Source: Candidatus Sumerlaeota bacterium (GTDB lineage Bacteria > Sumerlaeota > Sumerlaeia > JADFCT01). Taken from it: DNA of 25,986 nucleotides. The stretch covers positions 1 to 25,986 of the forward strand of contig JAPLSP010000496.1 in NCBI GenBank assembly GCA_026398575.1. The letters run 5' to 3'. Within the stretch, counting starts at the first letter, position 1, and the number at the start of each line of letters is the position of its first letter. The notes under the pieces were generated by a model that was not told the origin of the DNA, made no database searches, and saw nothing but the letters and a program-made list of their open reading frames with translations. Positions 1 through 5,790 of this stretch are shown here, piece after piece. A program made the position numbers and the translations under genes.

Positions 1-914
1 TTTCATCTGACGAAAATGTTGCATCAATATCATAATTGATTTTTTGAATATCCAAAGCCTGAGAAGTAAAAGCATCCAGCAATAGGAGGCGATTATTGAA
101 GTAGTAGGCCTGCTTTTTTCCACTCAGTCCTGTGGCAACAAGGTGGTCCTCATATTTTGCCTTTAGCCCGCGCCAAATGGTTTCGCCGTTTCTGGTATTA
201 ATCGTGAAGAACTCCCCATTTCGCAAACCAACGACACAAGAGCTTCCGCGAGATTGATATAAAGAAGGCACTCTGTTTCCATAGACACGAAATGATTTCT
301 TCCACAAAATCTTTCCCTCCATATCCACAGCGTAATAATCATCCAAGTTATTTACAATAACCAGATCGTTTTCAAAATCAAGAGCGTGGATTTCACCATG
401 TTGCGAACCGCTAAGAATCTTCCCGTCATAACCATAATAATAGTACCACAATTTCGTTCCTGAGATGTAGTCAAATATATAGGCTTCGTATCCCGTGTCG
501 AAGAACAATGAATTGCCATCTTTAGAAAATCCATAAGGATAATTGCAATTAAACTCGCATATTTTTGCTTTGCCATTAATATCAAATATTTTCATTTTAC
601 TGCTTTGCCAATTGGCTATCCGAAAAAGAGGAGAGGGCAACAAAAACAAATCGGCGCCATTCAATCTCTGATTATTAAATAAGTCATTGATCTTGACACC
701 GGAAATATACTGCGCTTTTTCGCCGTCATATATATGGATGTTTCCGCTGCCCCATACAAAAATCAAACGATTCCCCGAAACGCCAAACCAGTAGATTTGG
801 TCGTCGCGTATTCGATATGTCACCGCAATAGATGTGCTATCGGCAGAGTGAACTGCCAATGACAGCGCGCATACTTGAAATGCTACGATCGCGCGAACAA
901 AAGACGAACGCATC
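1..914 (-). CDS. Secreted beta-propeller (PQQ/WD40-like) protein, partial
   Basis: An open frame runs without a stop from the ATG at 914 to the window edge (304 codons, C-terminus missing). The start is supported by an AAAGGAG Shine-Dalgarno sequence a few bases upstream. Residues 1-24 look like a signal peptide (MRSSFVRAIVAF...SLAVHSA), so export is likely. The mature part has recurring beta-rich units, with stretches such as YYAVDMEGKILWKKSF, FFTINTRNGETIWRGL and IFDYISGTKLWYYYY. These resemble PQQ-binding-like propeller blades, where a variable value is followed by 'G..LW'. No catalytic residues are recognised and no function is assigned. It lies 27 bp downstream of ilvN on the same strand and may be cotranscribed. 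Its sequence is clearly more AT-rich than ilvN and the CAZyme genes, which may indicate separate acquisition. Confidence 0.75.
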
Positions 915-941
915 GCTCGCTCCTTTTGCCCAGAGTGGCGC

Positions 942-1436
942 TTATTTTTCGCTTCCCGACGACAGCGTTCGCGAGATGGCGATGCGCCCGGTACGGATGA
1001 CTTCGCGGATACCATAGGGACGCAGCAGCTCGATGAAGTCGGCGATTTTCTGGCGGTCGCCGGATGTTTCGACAATCAACCCCTTGTCGAAGACGTCGAG
1101 AATGCGCGACGCGAAAACCTCGACCAACGCGATGATCTCGCCGCGATTTTTGGGCGTGCATGAGACGCTGATAAGAACCAGTTCGCGTTCGATGTGCCGC
1201 TCGCCGCTCAGGTCCTGCACCTTGACGACATCTATGAGTTTGTTGAGCTGCTTGTTGATCTGCTCGATCGTGCGGTCGTCGCCCGAAGCCACGATGGTCA
1301 TGCGCGAGAGCGTTTTGTCGGCGGTCGGCCCCACCGTCAGGCTGTCAATATTGAATCCGCGTCCGCTGAAAAGCCCTGCAATGCGGGCCAAAACGCCGGC
1401 TTTGTTTTCGACGAGCACTGAGATCACGTGTTGCAT
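942..1436 (-). CDS. ilvN: Acetolactate synthase small (regulatory) subunit
   Basis: This is the regulatory subunit of acetohydroxyacid synthase, the first common enzyme of valine, leucine and isoleucine synthesis. It binds valine and activates the catalytic subunit IlvB/IlvI in the cytoplasm. The 164-aa length is typical of the family. An N-terminal ACT domain is plain at residues 1-75, with VISVLVENKAGVLARIAGLF, then GRGFNIDSLTVG and an LSRMTIV strand. A C-terminal AHAS-small domain follows, with ERELVLISV, the ILDVF...LIVE region and a terminal GI.EVIRTGRIAISR motif. The start lies 5 bp after the toxin stop codon, with only a weak GGATAAC upstream. No catalytic subunit (ilvB) or ilvC is adjacent, which is unusual, because ilvN normally follows ilvB directly. 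Confidence 0.95.
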   Translation of the reverse strand: MQHVISVLVENKAGVLARIAGLFSGRGFNIDSLTVGPTADKTLSRMTIVASGDDRTIEQINKQLNKLIDVVKVQDLSGERHIERELVLISVSCTPKNRGEIIALVEVFASRILDVFDKGLIVETSGDRQKIADFIELLRPYGIREVIRTGRIAISRTLSSGSEK

Positions 1437-1441
1437 AATAG

Positions 1442-1795
1442 TTATCCAGACGATTGTGGAAGTGATAAGACTAACTGAAGACCCTCATCAACCTTCTTCA
1501 TAATTTGGCCAGGCAGCTCCCCTTGATAGTCCCTAAGTTGCGACTTGTCTACGGTGATTACCTGCGAGACATTGATGACAGAGTCGAAACTCAACGGAGA
1601 GATTCGTTTCTCAATTAAAACGTTTCCGGGCGCTTCAGAGAGCCTAACAGTTTCTGTAATAACGGCCACAATCACAGTGTCAATTCGGCTACGATTAAAG
1701 TCGTCGGACTGTATGATCAAGGCGGGACGGGGATATCCTGGGCCTGAACCGACCGGGTCAGGCAAATCCACCCACCATATCTCGCCGCGAAGCAT
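1442..1795 (-). CDS. mazF: MazF/PemK-type endoribonuclease toxin
   Basis: Predicted toxin of a type II toxin-antitoxin pair, 117 aa, the usual MazF size. Family members are SH3-fold ribonucleases that cut mRNA or tRNA at short sequences. Visible motifs are the N-terminal RGEIWWVDLP strand, the loop GSGPGYPRPALII carrying the conserved catalytic-type Arg, the TVIVAVIT strand, the APGNVLI segment, and SVINVSQVITVDKSQL near the end. The frame extends upstream to 1840, but the ATG at 1795 is preferred: it begins directly with the family's conserved start and overlaps the antitoxin stop codon by one base (TAATG). That overlap implies translational coupling. ilvN begins 5 bp after its stop. Confidence 0.9.
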   Translation of the reverse strand: MLRGEIWWVDLPDPVGSGPGYPRPALIIQSDDFNRSRIDTVIVAVITETVRLSEAPGNVLIEKRISPLSFDSVINVSQVITVDKSQLRDYQGELPGQIMKKVDEGLQLVLSLPQSSG

Positions 1796-2205
1796 TACCA
1801 ATCCGCCTTCCGCAAGACATCTAACGCCTGACGCCGCCAAGCAGGATCCAATTCGGATGATACTGTCGAATATACCTTGTTCAATGCTTCCGTCACGCTC
1901 TTGTTGTGAGTAGAAGGCACGGATTCCGAGATCGCCTGGGCGGCTGGCGCATCAGCGGCCGGCATGGTTTTTTCCACCGCCTGCTGGAGCGCTTCAGGAA
2001 CGTAAGCGCCCTTGGATTGAAGAAAGGAAACCAAATCCATTGGACGAATCCGGAAATGCCGGCCTGGGGTTCGCACCGCTTTCAGCTCGCCTCGCTTGAT
2101 CCATCCGTTGACGGTGATTCGTGACATTTCGATAATCCGGGCAACCTCGACGGCGCCCAGAAATTTCTTCTGCAGAACTATTTGTTCATTGTAAATCTTA
2201 GCCAT
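1795..2205 (-). CDS. Xis/MerR-type HTH antitoxin of the MazF-like toxin
   Basis: A 136-aa protein whose gene overlaps the start of the MazF-like toxin gene by one base, so it is the likely cognate antitoxin. Residues 15-65 form an excisionase-type winged helix: GAVEVARIIEMSRITVNGWI is the helix-turn-helix, and GELKAVRTPGRHFRIRPMDL is the wing and following helix. The segment around residues 66-105 is Ala/Ser/Pro-rich and probably flexible. The last ~30 residues (SVTEALNKVYSTVSSELDP, then WRRQALDVLRKADW) probably bind and neutralise the toxin. The domain layout (DNA-binding N-terminus, toxin-binding C-terminus) matches other antitoxins, but classical MazE has an AbrB fold instead. A GAGGAT Shine-Dalgarno sequence precedes the ATG. 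It probably represses its own promoter at 2252-2281. The pairing is inferred from gene order. Confidence 0.82.
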   Translation of the reverse strand: MAKIYNEQIVLQKKFLGAVEVARIIEMSRITVNGWIKRGELKAVRTPGRHFRIRPMDLVSFLQSKGAYVPEALQQAVEKTMPAADAPAAQAISESVPSTHNKSVTEALNKVYSTVSSELDPAWRRQALDVLRKADW

Positions 2206-2251
2206 AATTCAATCCTCATCCGCTGAAATTTCCCGCTCAGTTGCAAAGGAA

Positions 2252-2281
2252 AATATAGCCGCGCTTGTACCACCGCGTCAA
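2252..2281 (-). promoter_or_regulatory. Sigma70-like promoter of the toxin-antitoxin operon
   Basis: On the minus strand a TTGACG -35 box (2276-2281) is followed after 18 bp by a TATATT -10 box (2252-2257). It lies about 45 bp upstream of the antitoxin ATG and is correctly oriented to transcribe antitoxin, toxin, ilvN and the propeller gene. Confidence 0.55.
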
Positions 2282-2327
2282 TGCGCGATATTTGCGGAAT
2301 TTTGTTATAGGCTATTCAGCCGCAGAA

Positions 2328-2550
2328 CTAAAGTCTCGGGTCCACCGGTTCGCTTTCGAGCGCCAGGACGCCCAAGCAGCATTCATGAACGCGCCGCAGC
2401 GGTTCGTGGCGGATGAAGCGTTCAAGCGCTTCGATCCCCAGGGCGAATTCGCGCAGCATTAAAAAACGATTCCGCCCGCACCGGATTCTTATGGAGCAAA
2501 TACCCCAAATCCGTCGCAGGCCGATGAGTGGTGGCAATCGTCAAAAGCAT
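2328..2550 (-). pseudogene. hen1/pnkp: Deletion scar fusing the Hen1 N-terminus to the Pnkp C-terminus
   Basis: From the ATG at 2550 the minus strand reads MLLTIATTHRPATDLGYLLH and continues KNPVRAESF. This is the characteristic start of bacterial Hen1, the 3'-terminal RNA ribose 2'-O-methyltransferase. At about 2464-2470, in a run of six T, the Hen1 match ends and another frame takes over. That frame contains MLREFALGIEALERFIRHEP and ends HECCLGVLALESEPVDPRL followed by a stop (2328-2330), which is the C-terminal signature of bacterial polynucleotide kinase-phosphatase (Pnkp). In intact genomes hen1 and pnkp are adjacent and cooperate in RNA repair. Here roughly 430 codons of Hen1 and 800 of Pnkp are missing, judged from usual family lengths. 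The Hen1 frame itself stops at 2422, so only a ~42-aa peptide could be made. No function is expected. Identification is from remembered family sequences. Confidence 0.78.
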
Positions 2551-2605
2551 ATAATGGCAGCTCAATAAAAAAACGTTTCCAGCCCTTAAGGATGCAAACA
2601 AAGGG

Positions 2606-2634
2606 TTGACGCGCCCCAACCCGGCGCCTATAGT
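2606..2634 (+). promoter_or_regulatory. Sigma70-like promoter of tRNA-Lys
   Basis: TTGACG (2606-2611) and TATAGT (2629-2634) are separated by exactly 17 bp, upstream of and in the same direction as the tRNA gene. Transcription would begin near 2641, leaving a leader of about 90 nt before the tRNA. Confidence 0.65.
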
Positions 2635-2637
2635 CTG

Positions 2638-2679
2638 CCCCGCTTTTCGCCACGGCGCAAGCCGCGAAAAGCGTAGGGG
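2638..2679 (+). other. Strong stem-loop in the tRNA-Lys leader
   Basis: CGCTTTTCGC (2641-2650) pairs perfectly with GCGAAAAGCG (2664-2673). Inside it GGC/GCC closes a GCAA tetraloop (2657-2660), with a CAC bulge on the 5' side. CCC (2638-2640) can also pair with GGG (2677-2679). The element sits at the predicted transcript 5' end. It may be a processing or attenuation structure, or only protect the precursor. It lacks a following T-run, so it is not a canonical terminator. Confidence 0.5.
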
Positions 2680-2732
2680 CGTCTTCAGGGCTTTTCCTCC
2701 AGTCCTTCCGCGCAAGACTCCTTACACAGCAG

Positions 2733-2805
2733 GGGCGTATAGCTCAGACGGTAGAGCAACGGCCTTTTAAGCCGGTGGTCGCAGGTTCGATTCCTGCTAC
2801 GCCTA
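2733..2805 (+). tRNA. tRNA-Lys (anticodon UUU)
   Basis: A 73-nt cloverleaf can be drawn by hand. The acceptor GGGCGTA (2733-2739) pairs with TACGCCT (2798-2804), with a G-U at the first pair. The D arm is GCTC...GAGC with the GG of the D loop. The anticodon loop is CTTTTAA, giving anticodon TTT. The variable loop has five bases. The T arm is GCAGG-TTCGATT-CCTGC, and the discriminator base is A2805. CCA is not encoded. The outermost anticodon-stem pair is an A-G mismatch. Confidence 0.95.
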
Positions 2806-2852
2806 TCCCTAAAAATCTCAAAAAATAAGGCAAATTTCGAGATTTTCGCCCT

Positions 2853-2869
2853 CCGCGCTAACCGCGCGG
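2853..2869. terminator. Possible terminator hairpin after tRNA-Lys
   Basis: CCGCGC (2853-2858) and GCGCGG (2864-2869) form a 6-bp GC stem with a 5-nt loop, followed by ATTTCTTAAATTT. The T-tract is broken, so this is a weak call. The flanking region (2806-2959) also holds short direct repeats (TTTACCCGTTTT twice, GACATTTCGG twice) and no gene. Confidence 0.35.
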
Positions 2870-2959
2870 ATTTCTTAAATTTACCCGTTTTTACCCGTTT
2901 TTTGGCACAAAGACATTTCGGGGACATTTCGGAATGGCGCTAAGATAAGCGGCTTCCTT

Positions 2960-3307
2960 TCACATCCCACTCGCTTTTTCTCTCCCTTCCTTGATGGCCA
3001 ACTCAAGGATTTTCAGCGAAGTGGCCCTCATTTTTGCCAGGATTCTTTCCATTTTGCGGTGCTCGCGGATCGCGCGCCCATAAACCTTGGCTTCTGACGC
3101 GCTCAAGTTCACGAGCACGGTCCTGGCTTTCTCCTTTTTCGTCCACTGGTAATACGGCCCGAAAGTCCTCATTCGCCCGCGCGAATCCTTCCGGCGAATC
3201 GTGCGCGGCCAGATGCTGCCGTGCGCAATCGGACCGAGGTTGAGCAACGACCGTTTGAGATCCTCATAACGGTCCAACAGGCGCGAACACGGCGTTTTGT
3301 CAGGCAT
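2960..3307 (-). CDS. DUF6788-like small basic protein
   Basis: A 115-aa protein rich in Lys and Arg. The ATG at 3307 is chosen over the upstream frame opening at 3349 because an AGGAGG Shine-Dalgarno sequence lies 7 bp before it. The central FGPYYQWTKKEKARTVLVNL segment, followed by a long charged helical region (YGRAIREHRKMERILAKMR), matches what I recall of the DUF6788 family. Those are small proteins of unknown function, often found near mobile DNA. No enzymatic motif is visible. It lies convergent to the tRNA-Lys gene and divergent from a possible 37-aa ORF at 3393. Function is not assigned. Confidence 0.7.
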   Translation of the reverse strand: MPDKTPCSRLLDRYEDLKRSLLNLGPIAHGSIWPRTIRRKDSRGRMRTFGPYYQWTKKEKARTVLVNLSASEAKVYGRAIREHRKMERILAKMRATSLKILELAIKEGREKASGM

Positions 3308-3392
3308 GGAATTTCCTCCTTGACGCGAAGAATTCATGAATATATACAAGAACTCTCAGCGCGCGTCAATCCCTTTTTTCAGGAGGCATTCC

Positions 3393-3506
3393 ATGTCCCT
3401 CGGTTCCCTTTCCTCCCGTGTCCGCCAGTTGAGCGGCGCCTCACCCTCAGAATCAAAAAGAGTATCCCCAATCCAAAAAGCAGAAGCCGGGCTGCTTGCG
3501 ACGTAG
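3393..3506 (+). CDS. Possible 37-aa small protein
   Basis: The ATG at 3393 is preceded by a perfect AGGAGG six bases upstream (3381-3386). The leader GGAGG-CATTCC-ATG closely resembles the leaders of three confident genes in this window (3307 minus, 5791 and 19751). The product begins MSLGSLSSRVRQLSG and ends in AEAGLLAT before TAG; it is polar and has no membrane segment or known domain. Support is the ribosome-binding site only. It is divergent from the DUF6788-like gene. Confidence 0.35.
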   Translation: MSLGSLSSRVRQLSGASPSESKRVSPIQKAEAGLLAT

Positions 3507-3567
3507 AACAAACCAGATGAGCGTAAGTGCACTGAACTCGATGCTGCTATAGACAGAGAACACAAAT

Positions 3568-3729
3568 ATGAACAAGCTCCTCATCTTCATCGGAATGACC
3601 CTATTCGGTTGGGTCGGATGGTGGGTCGGAGAAAAGGTCGGAATCATGACTGCTTTCTTACTTAGCGGCCTCGCCAGTATGGCGGGGGTTTACGTAGGGT
3701 GGCGCATCAACCGTGACTACTTCGAATGA
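3568..3729 (+). CDS. 53-aa small membrane protein
   Basis: The ORF starts MNKLLIFIGMTLFGWVGWWV and ends VGWRINRDYFE before TGA. Two hydrophobic, glycine-rich segments (about residues 3-20 and 28-46) are joined by a short polar turn (GEKVG). A charged tail follows, fitting a two-helix hairpin in the inner membrane. I recall similar short proteins with a ...GVYVGWRINRDY end in several bacterial phyla, always unnamed. The upstream ribosome-binding site is poor (AGAGAA). Function is unknown; coding status rests on hydrophobic pattern, composition and recalled similarity. Confidence 0.75.
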   Translation: MNKLLIFIGMTLFGWVGWWVGEKVGIMTAFLLSGLASMAGVYVGWRINRDYFE

Positions 3730-3752
3730 TTATGCCATTATCATGCGCCGTA

Positions 3753-3768
3753 CGACAACATGCTGTCG
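3753..3768. repeat. CGACAnCATGCTGTCG palindrome, copy 1
   Basis: CGACAACATGCTGTCG lies 24 bp after the 53-aa ORF. It matches the perfect 16-bp palindrome CGACAGCATGCTGTCG at 21159-21174 at 15 of 16 bases, and the flanking bases are also similar (CGTT...TGT.ATC). Confidence 0.55.
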
Positions 3769-3791
3769 TTCATTGTCATCCGTGCAGTCCC

Positions 3792-3824
3792 GCAATCCGT
3801 GGTTGAAATTCGACCACGGATTGC
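3792..3824. repeat. Exact inverted repeat, 12-bp arms
   Basis: GCAATCCGTGGT (3792-3803) and ACCACGGATTGC (3813-3824) form a perfect 12-bp stem with a 9-nt loop, downstream of the 53-aa ORF. It belongs to the 'ATCCGTG...CACGGAT' type of intergenic palindrome and may help end transcription, although no T-run follows. Confidence 0.55.
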
Positions 3825-4186
3825 ACGGATAACGCGGATATCCCAGACTATTGGCGTGTCTAAAAATGGGTTCGTTCCGGCATTTTTAAGTTTTTGCGTT
3901 TTCTGAAGCGATGGATAAAAAGAGTCTGTGTTCAGTCGGGATGCTGAAAAATGGATTCAGGGAAAGCATGGGGAAATAACGTCTGAAGTCAATTCCCTTG
4001 TGGGAACAAGAGTGCCGACTTGTGGAATCTGAGAGTTAAATAACCTGTCCCGGAAACTCCGGAAACTAAACTTCAGCCCCGGCTTGTCGTTGGCGTACAT
4101 GTAGCCGCCCTGGATTTTTTTGCAGAGGAGCTTTGCGGGGTTGACGGCGGCGGGCGCCATGATAGTCTGAACCCCGACAAGTGAGC

Positions 4187-4222
4187 GCGAAGGAAACCGC
4201 GAAGGAAACCGCGAACGAAAGA
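4187..4222 (+). repeat. 12-bp tandem repeat upstream of GH28
   Basis: GCGAAGGAAACC is present twice in direct tandem (4187-4198, 4199-4210) with a degenerate third unit and further GAACGAA units after it. The tract is purine-rich and sits just upstream of the Shine-Dalgarno region of the 4256 gene. Confidence 0.6.
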
Positions 4223-4255
4223 ACGAACGAAGCATCGAAGCGAAAGAGAGCAATT

Positions 4256-5641
4256 ATGAAAAGACTGCCCTGCATTCTTCTCCTCATTTGCGGCGCCTTG
4301 GCGGTGAACGCCGCCGAGCAAATCACGAAGACCACGGAAACCGCCCTCATGATCAATGTGAAGGAAAGAGGCGCCGTTGGCGACGGCGTGACGCTGTGCA
4401 CGGAAGCGATACAAAAAGCCATTGATCAGTGCAGCGCGCAAGGAGGTGGGAAGGTTCTTTTGCCTGCTGGCCGTTATCTTGCCGGCACCATCCAGCTCAA
4501 GGATAACGTCACTCTGCATCTCGACGATCAGGCCGTTTTGGCAGGCAGCGTGAATGCCGCCGATTACCGGAACCTTGATCCTTTCATGGATGGCGTCGGC
4601 AGTCCGATGGGTTATGCCCTGCTGGTTGCCGTTGGCGCCAGGAATATCCGCATTGAGGGCGAAGGCGGCATTGACGGTCAGGGCAAACTGGTGGCCGCGG
4701 AGCAAAAAAAAACCGGCGGCTATAAAATCAGGCCTTTTCTCGTTCGCCTCATTCGCTGCGAGAACGCCTCCATGAGCGGCGTCCATCTTCGCAATTCGGG
4801 GGCCTGGACGCTGCATTTGTTCCAGTGCAAGCAAGCCACGCTGGATCATCTCACGATTGACTGCAATGGGCTGGGCAATAACGACGGCATTGATATTGAT
4901 TCCTGCCAGGGCGTCCGGGTCTCCGCGTGCAATATTGACACCGGGGATGACGCGATCTGCCTCAAAGCGACCAGCGCCCTTCCATGCCGGGATGTTGCGA
5001 TAAGCGATTGCGCGCTCAAGAGCAGCTGCGCCACAATCAAACTCGGAACGGAATCCGTTGGCGATTTCGTCAATATCAAGGTTGATAACTGCCGGATTCT
5101 GGGCGCGGGTCTTGGCGGGATAAAGTTGTTTTCGGTGGATGGCTCGCACATGGAAAATGTCGCCCTCTCCGATATCCAAATGGAGAATGTGAGTCTGCCC
5201 GTCATGGTGCGGCTCGGCGCCCGGTTGAAAACATTCCGCCAGGGAGAAATCCCCAGAGAGGTTGGAGTGATTCGGAACGTCAGCATCAAAAACATTCAGG
5301 CAAAAAAGGCCGAGTTATTGGGCCTTATGATCAGCGGAATCCCGGGGCATGCGGTGGAGAATCTGAAGTTTGAGAATATCTCCATCGAGCTGAGCGGAGG
5401 CGGCAGCAGGGATGACGCCGCAATCGTGATGGAGGAAAAGGAGAAGGCCTATCCTGAAATTTCCATGTTCGGGAACAAGATGCCGGCGTATGGTGTTTTT
5501 GCCCGGCATGTTCGGGGGCTTAAGATCAACAATCTGACATTGACGCTGGCCAGTCCCGATCTTCGACCGGCTTTCCAGATTCAAGACGTTGCGAATCACG
5601 AATTCACCAACTGGAAGACTCCGTCGGAATCCGCGCCATGA
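4256..5641 (+). CDS. GH28-like (polygalacturonase family) glycosidase
   Basis: A secreted right-handed beta-helix enzyme of 461 aa related to polygalacturonases and rhamnogalacturonan hydrolases, which cut pectin backbones. The frame opens at 4181, but the ATG at 4256 gives a clean signal peptide (MKRLPCILLLICGALAVNA). The fold entry is typical: ERGAVGDGV, then AIQKAIDQC, then GGGKVLLPAGRYLAGTIQL. Catalytic-type aspartates are present in NNDGID (D210) and DTGDD (D231, D232). The usual GHG histidine motif is replaced by IKLGTES. It resembles the interrupted GH28 at 18085, including the C-terminal MPAYGVFARHVRGL stretch, so the two are paralogues; this one is shorter at the C-terminus. It is the first of the plus-strand pectin genes. 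Confidence 0.85.
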   Translation: MKRLPCILLLICGALAVNAAEQITKTTETALMINVKERGAVGDGVTLCTEAIQKAIDQCSAQGGGKVLLPAGRYLAGTIQLKDNVTLHLDDQAVLAGSVNAADYRNLDPFMDGVGSPMGYALLVAVGARNIRIEGEGGIDGQGKLVAAEQKKTGGYKIRPFLVRLIRCENASMSGVHLRNSGAWTLHLFQCKQATLDHLTIDCNGLGNNDGIDIDSCQGVRVSACNIDTGDDAICLKATSALPCRDVAISDCALKSSCATIKLGTESVGDFVNIKVDNCRILGAGLGGIKLFSVDGSHMENVALSDIQMENVSLPVMVRLGARLKTFRQGEIPREVGVIRNVSIKNIQAKKAELLGLMISGIPGHAVENLKFENISIELSGGGSRDDAAIVMEEKEKAYPEISMFGNKMPAYGVFARHVRGLKINNLTLTLASPDLRPAFQIQDVANHEFTNWKTPSESAP

Positions 5642-5754
5642 GCTGAACACAGGCATTGACGAGCGGCTCATCTTCTCCGCGCATGCCGGTGAGATCAGCG
5701 CTGCGCCAGATGAGTTTCCAACGCAGCAGGAGATCGTGAAACGAATTTGAAGTA
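5604..5754 (-). pseudogene. Possible gene remnant in the GH28-GH2 gap
   Basis: The minus strand between the two glycosidase genes reads NSFHDLLLRWKLIWRSADLT and then GMRGEDEPLVNACVQLM, a sequence that looks like a natural protein segment rather than an antisense shadow. It runs into the 3' end of the GH28 gene before stopping at 5604. I do not recognise the family. It could be the end of a lost gene, or chance. Confidence 0.25.
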
Positions 5755-5790
5755 TTGCTTCCAATTCTTAAAGATGATGGAGGACATTCC

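Larger units (their letters stand above)
3730..4255. other. Gene-poor intergenic region with hairpins
   Basis: No convincing gene is seen here. The region holds an imperfect palindrome (3753-3768), a 12-bp-arm hairpin (3792-3824), an AT-rich hairpin TAAAAATG...CATTTTTA (3861-3868/3881-3888) with a T-rich flank, and short tandem repeats before the first GH28 start. A minus-strand reading frame around 4066-4160 resembles protein-coding sequence weakly but has no recognisable domain. Confidence 0.6.

Noticed and set aside
2265..2462. 65-codon plus-strand ORF opposite the Pnkp remnant
   Set aside because: It is antisense to the recognisable Pnkp C-terminal sequence and has no domain or ribosome-binding site.
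2806..2959. Integrase attachment site after tRNA-Lys
   Set aside because: Short direct repeats exist, but no duplicate of the tRNA 3' end and no integrase gene is seen in the window.
4066..4160. Minus-strand stretch reading like CKKIQGGYMYANDKPG upstream of GH28
   Set aside because: It looks protein-like but is too short, has no start signal and matches no family I know; it may be a remnant but cannot be supported.
4073..5179. Antisense open frame of 368 codons opposite the first GH28 gene
   Set aside because: The sense strand carries the GH28 motifs and a signal peptide; the antisense product has none.
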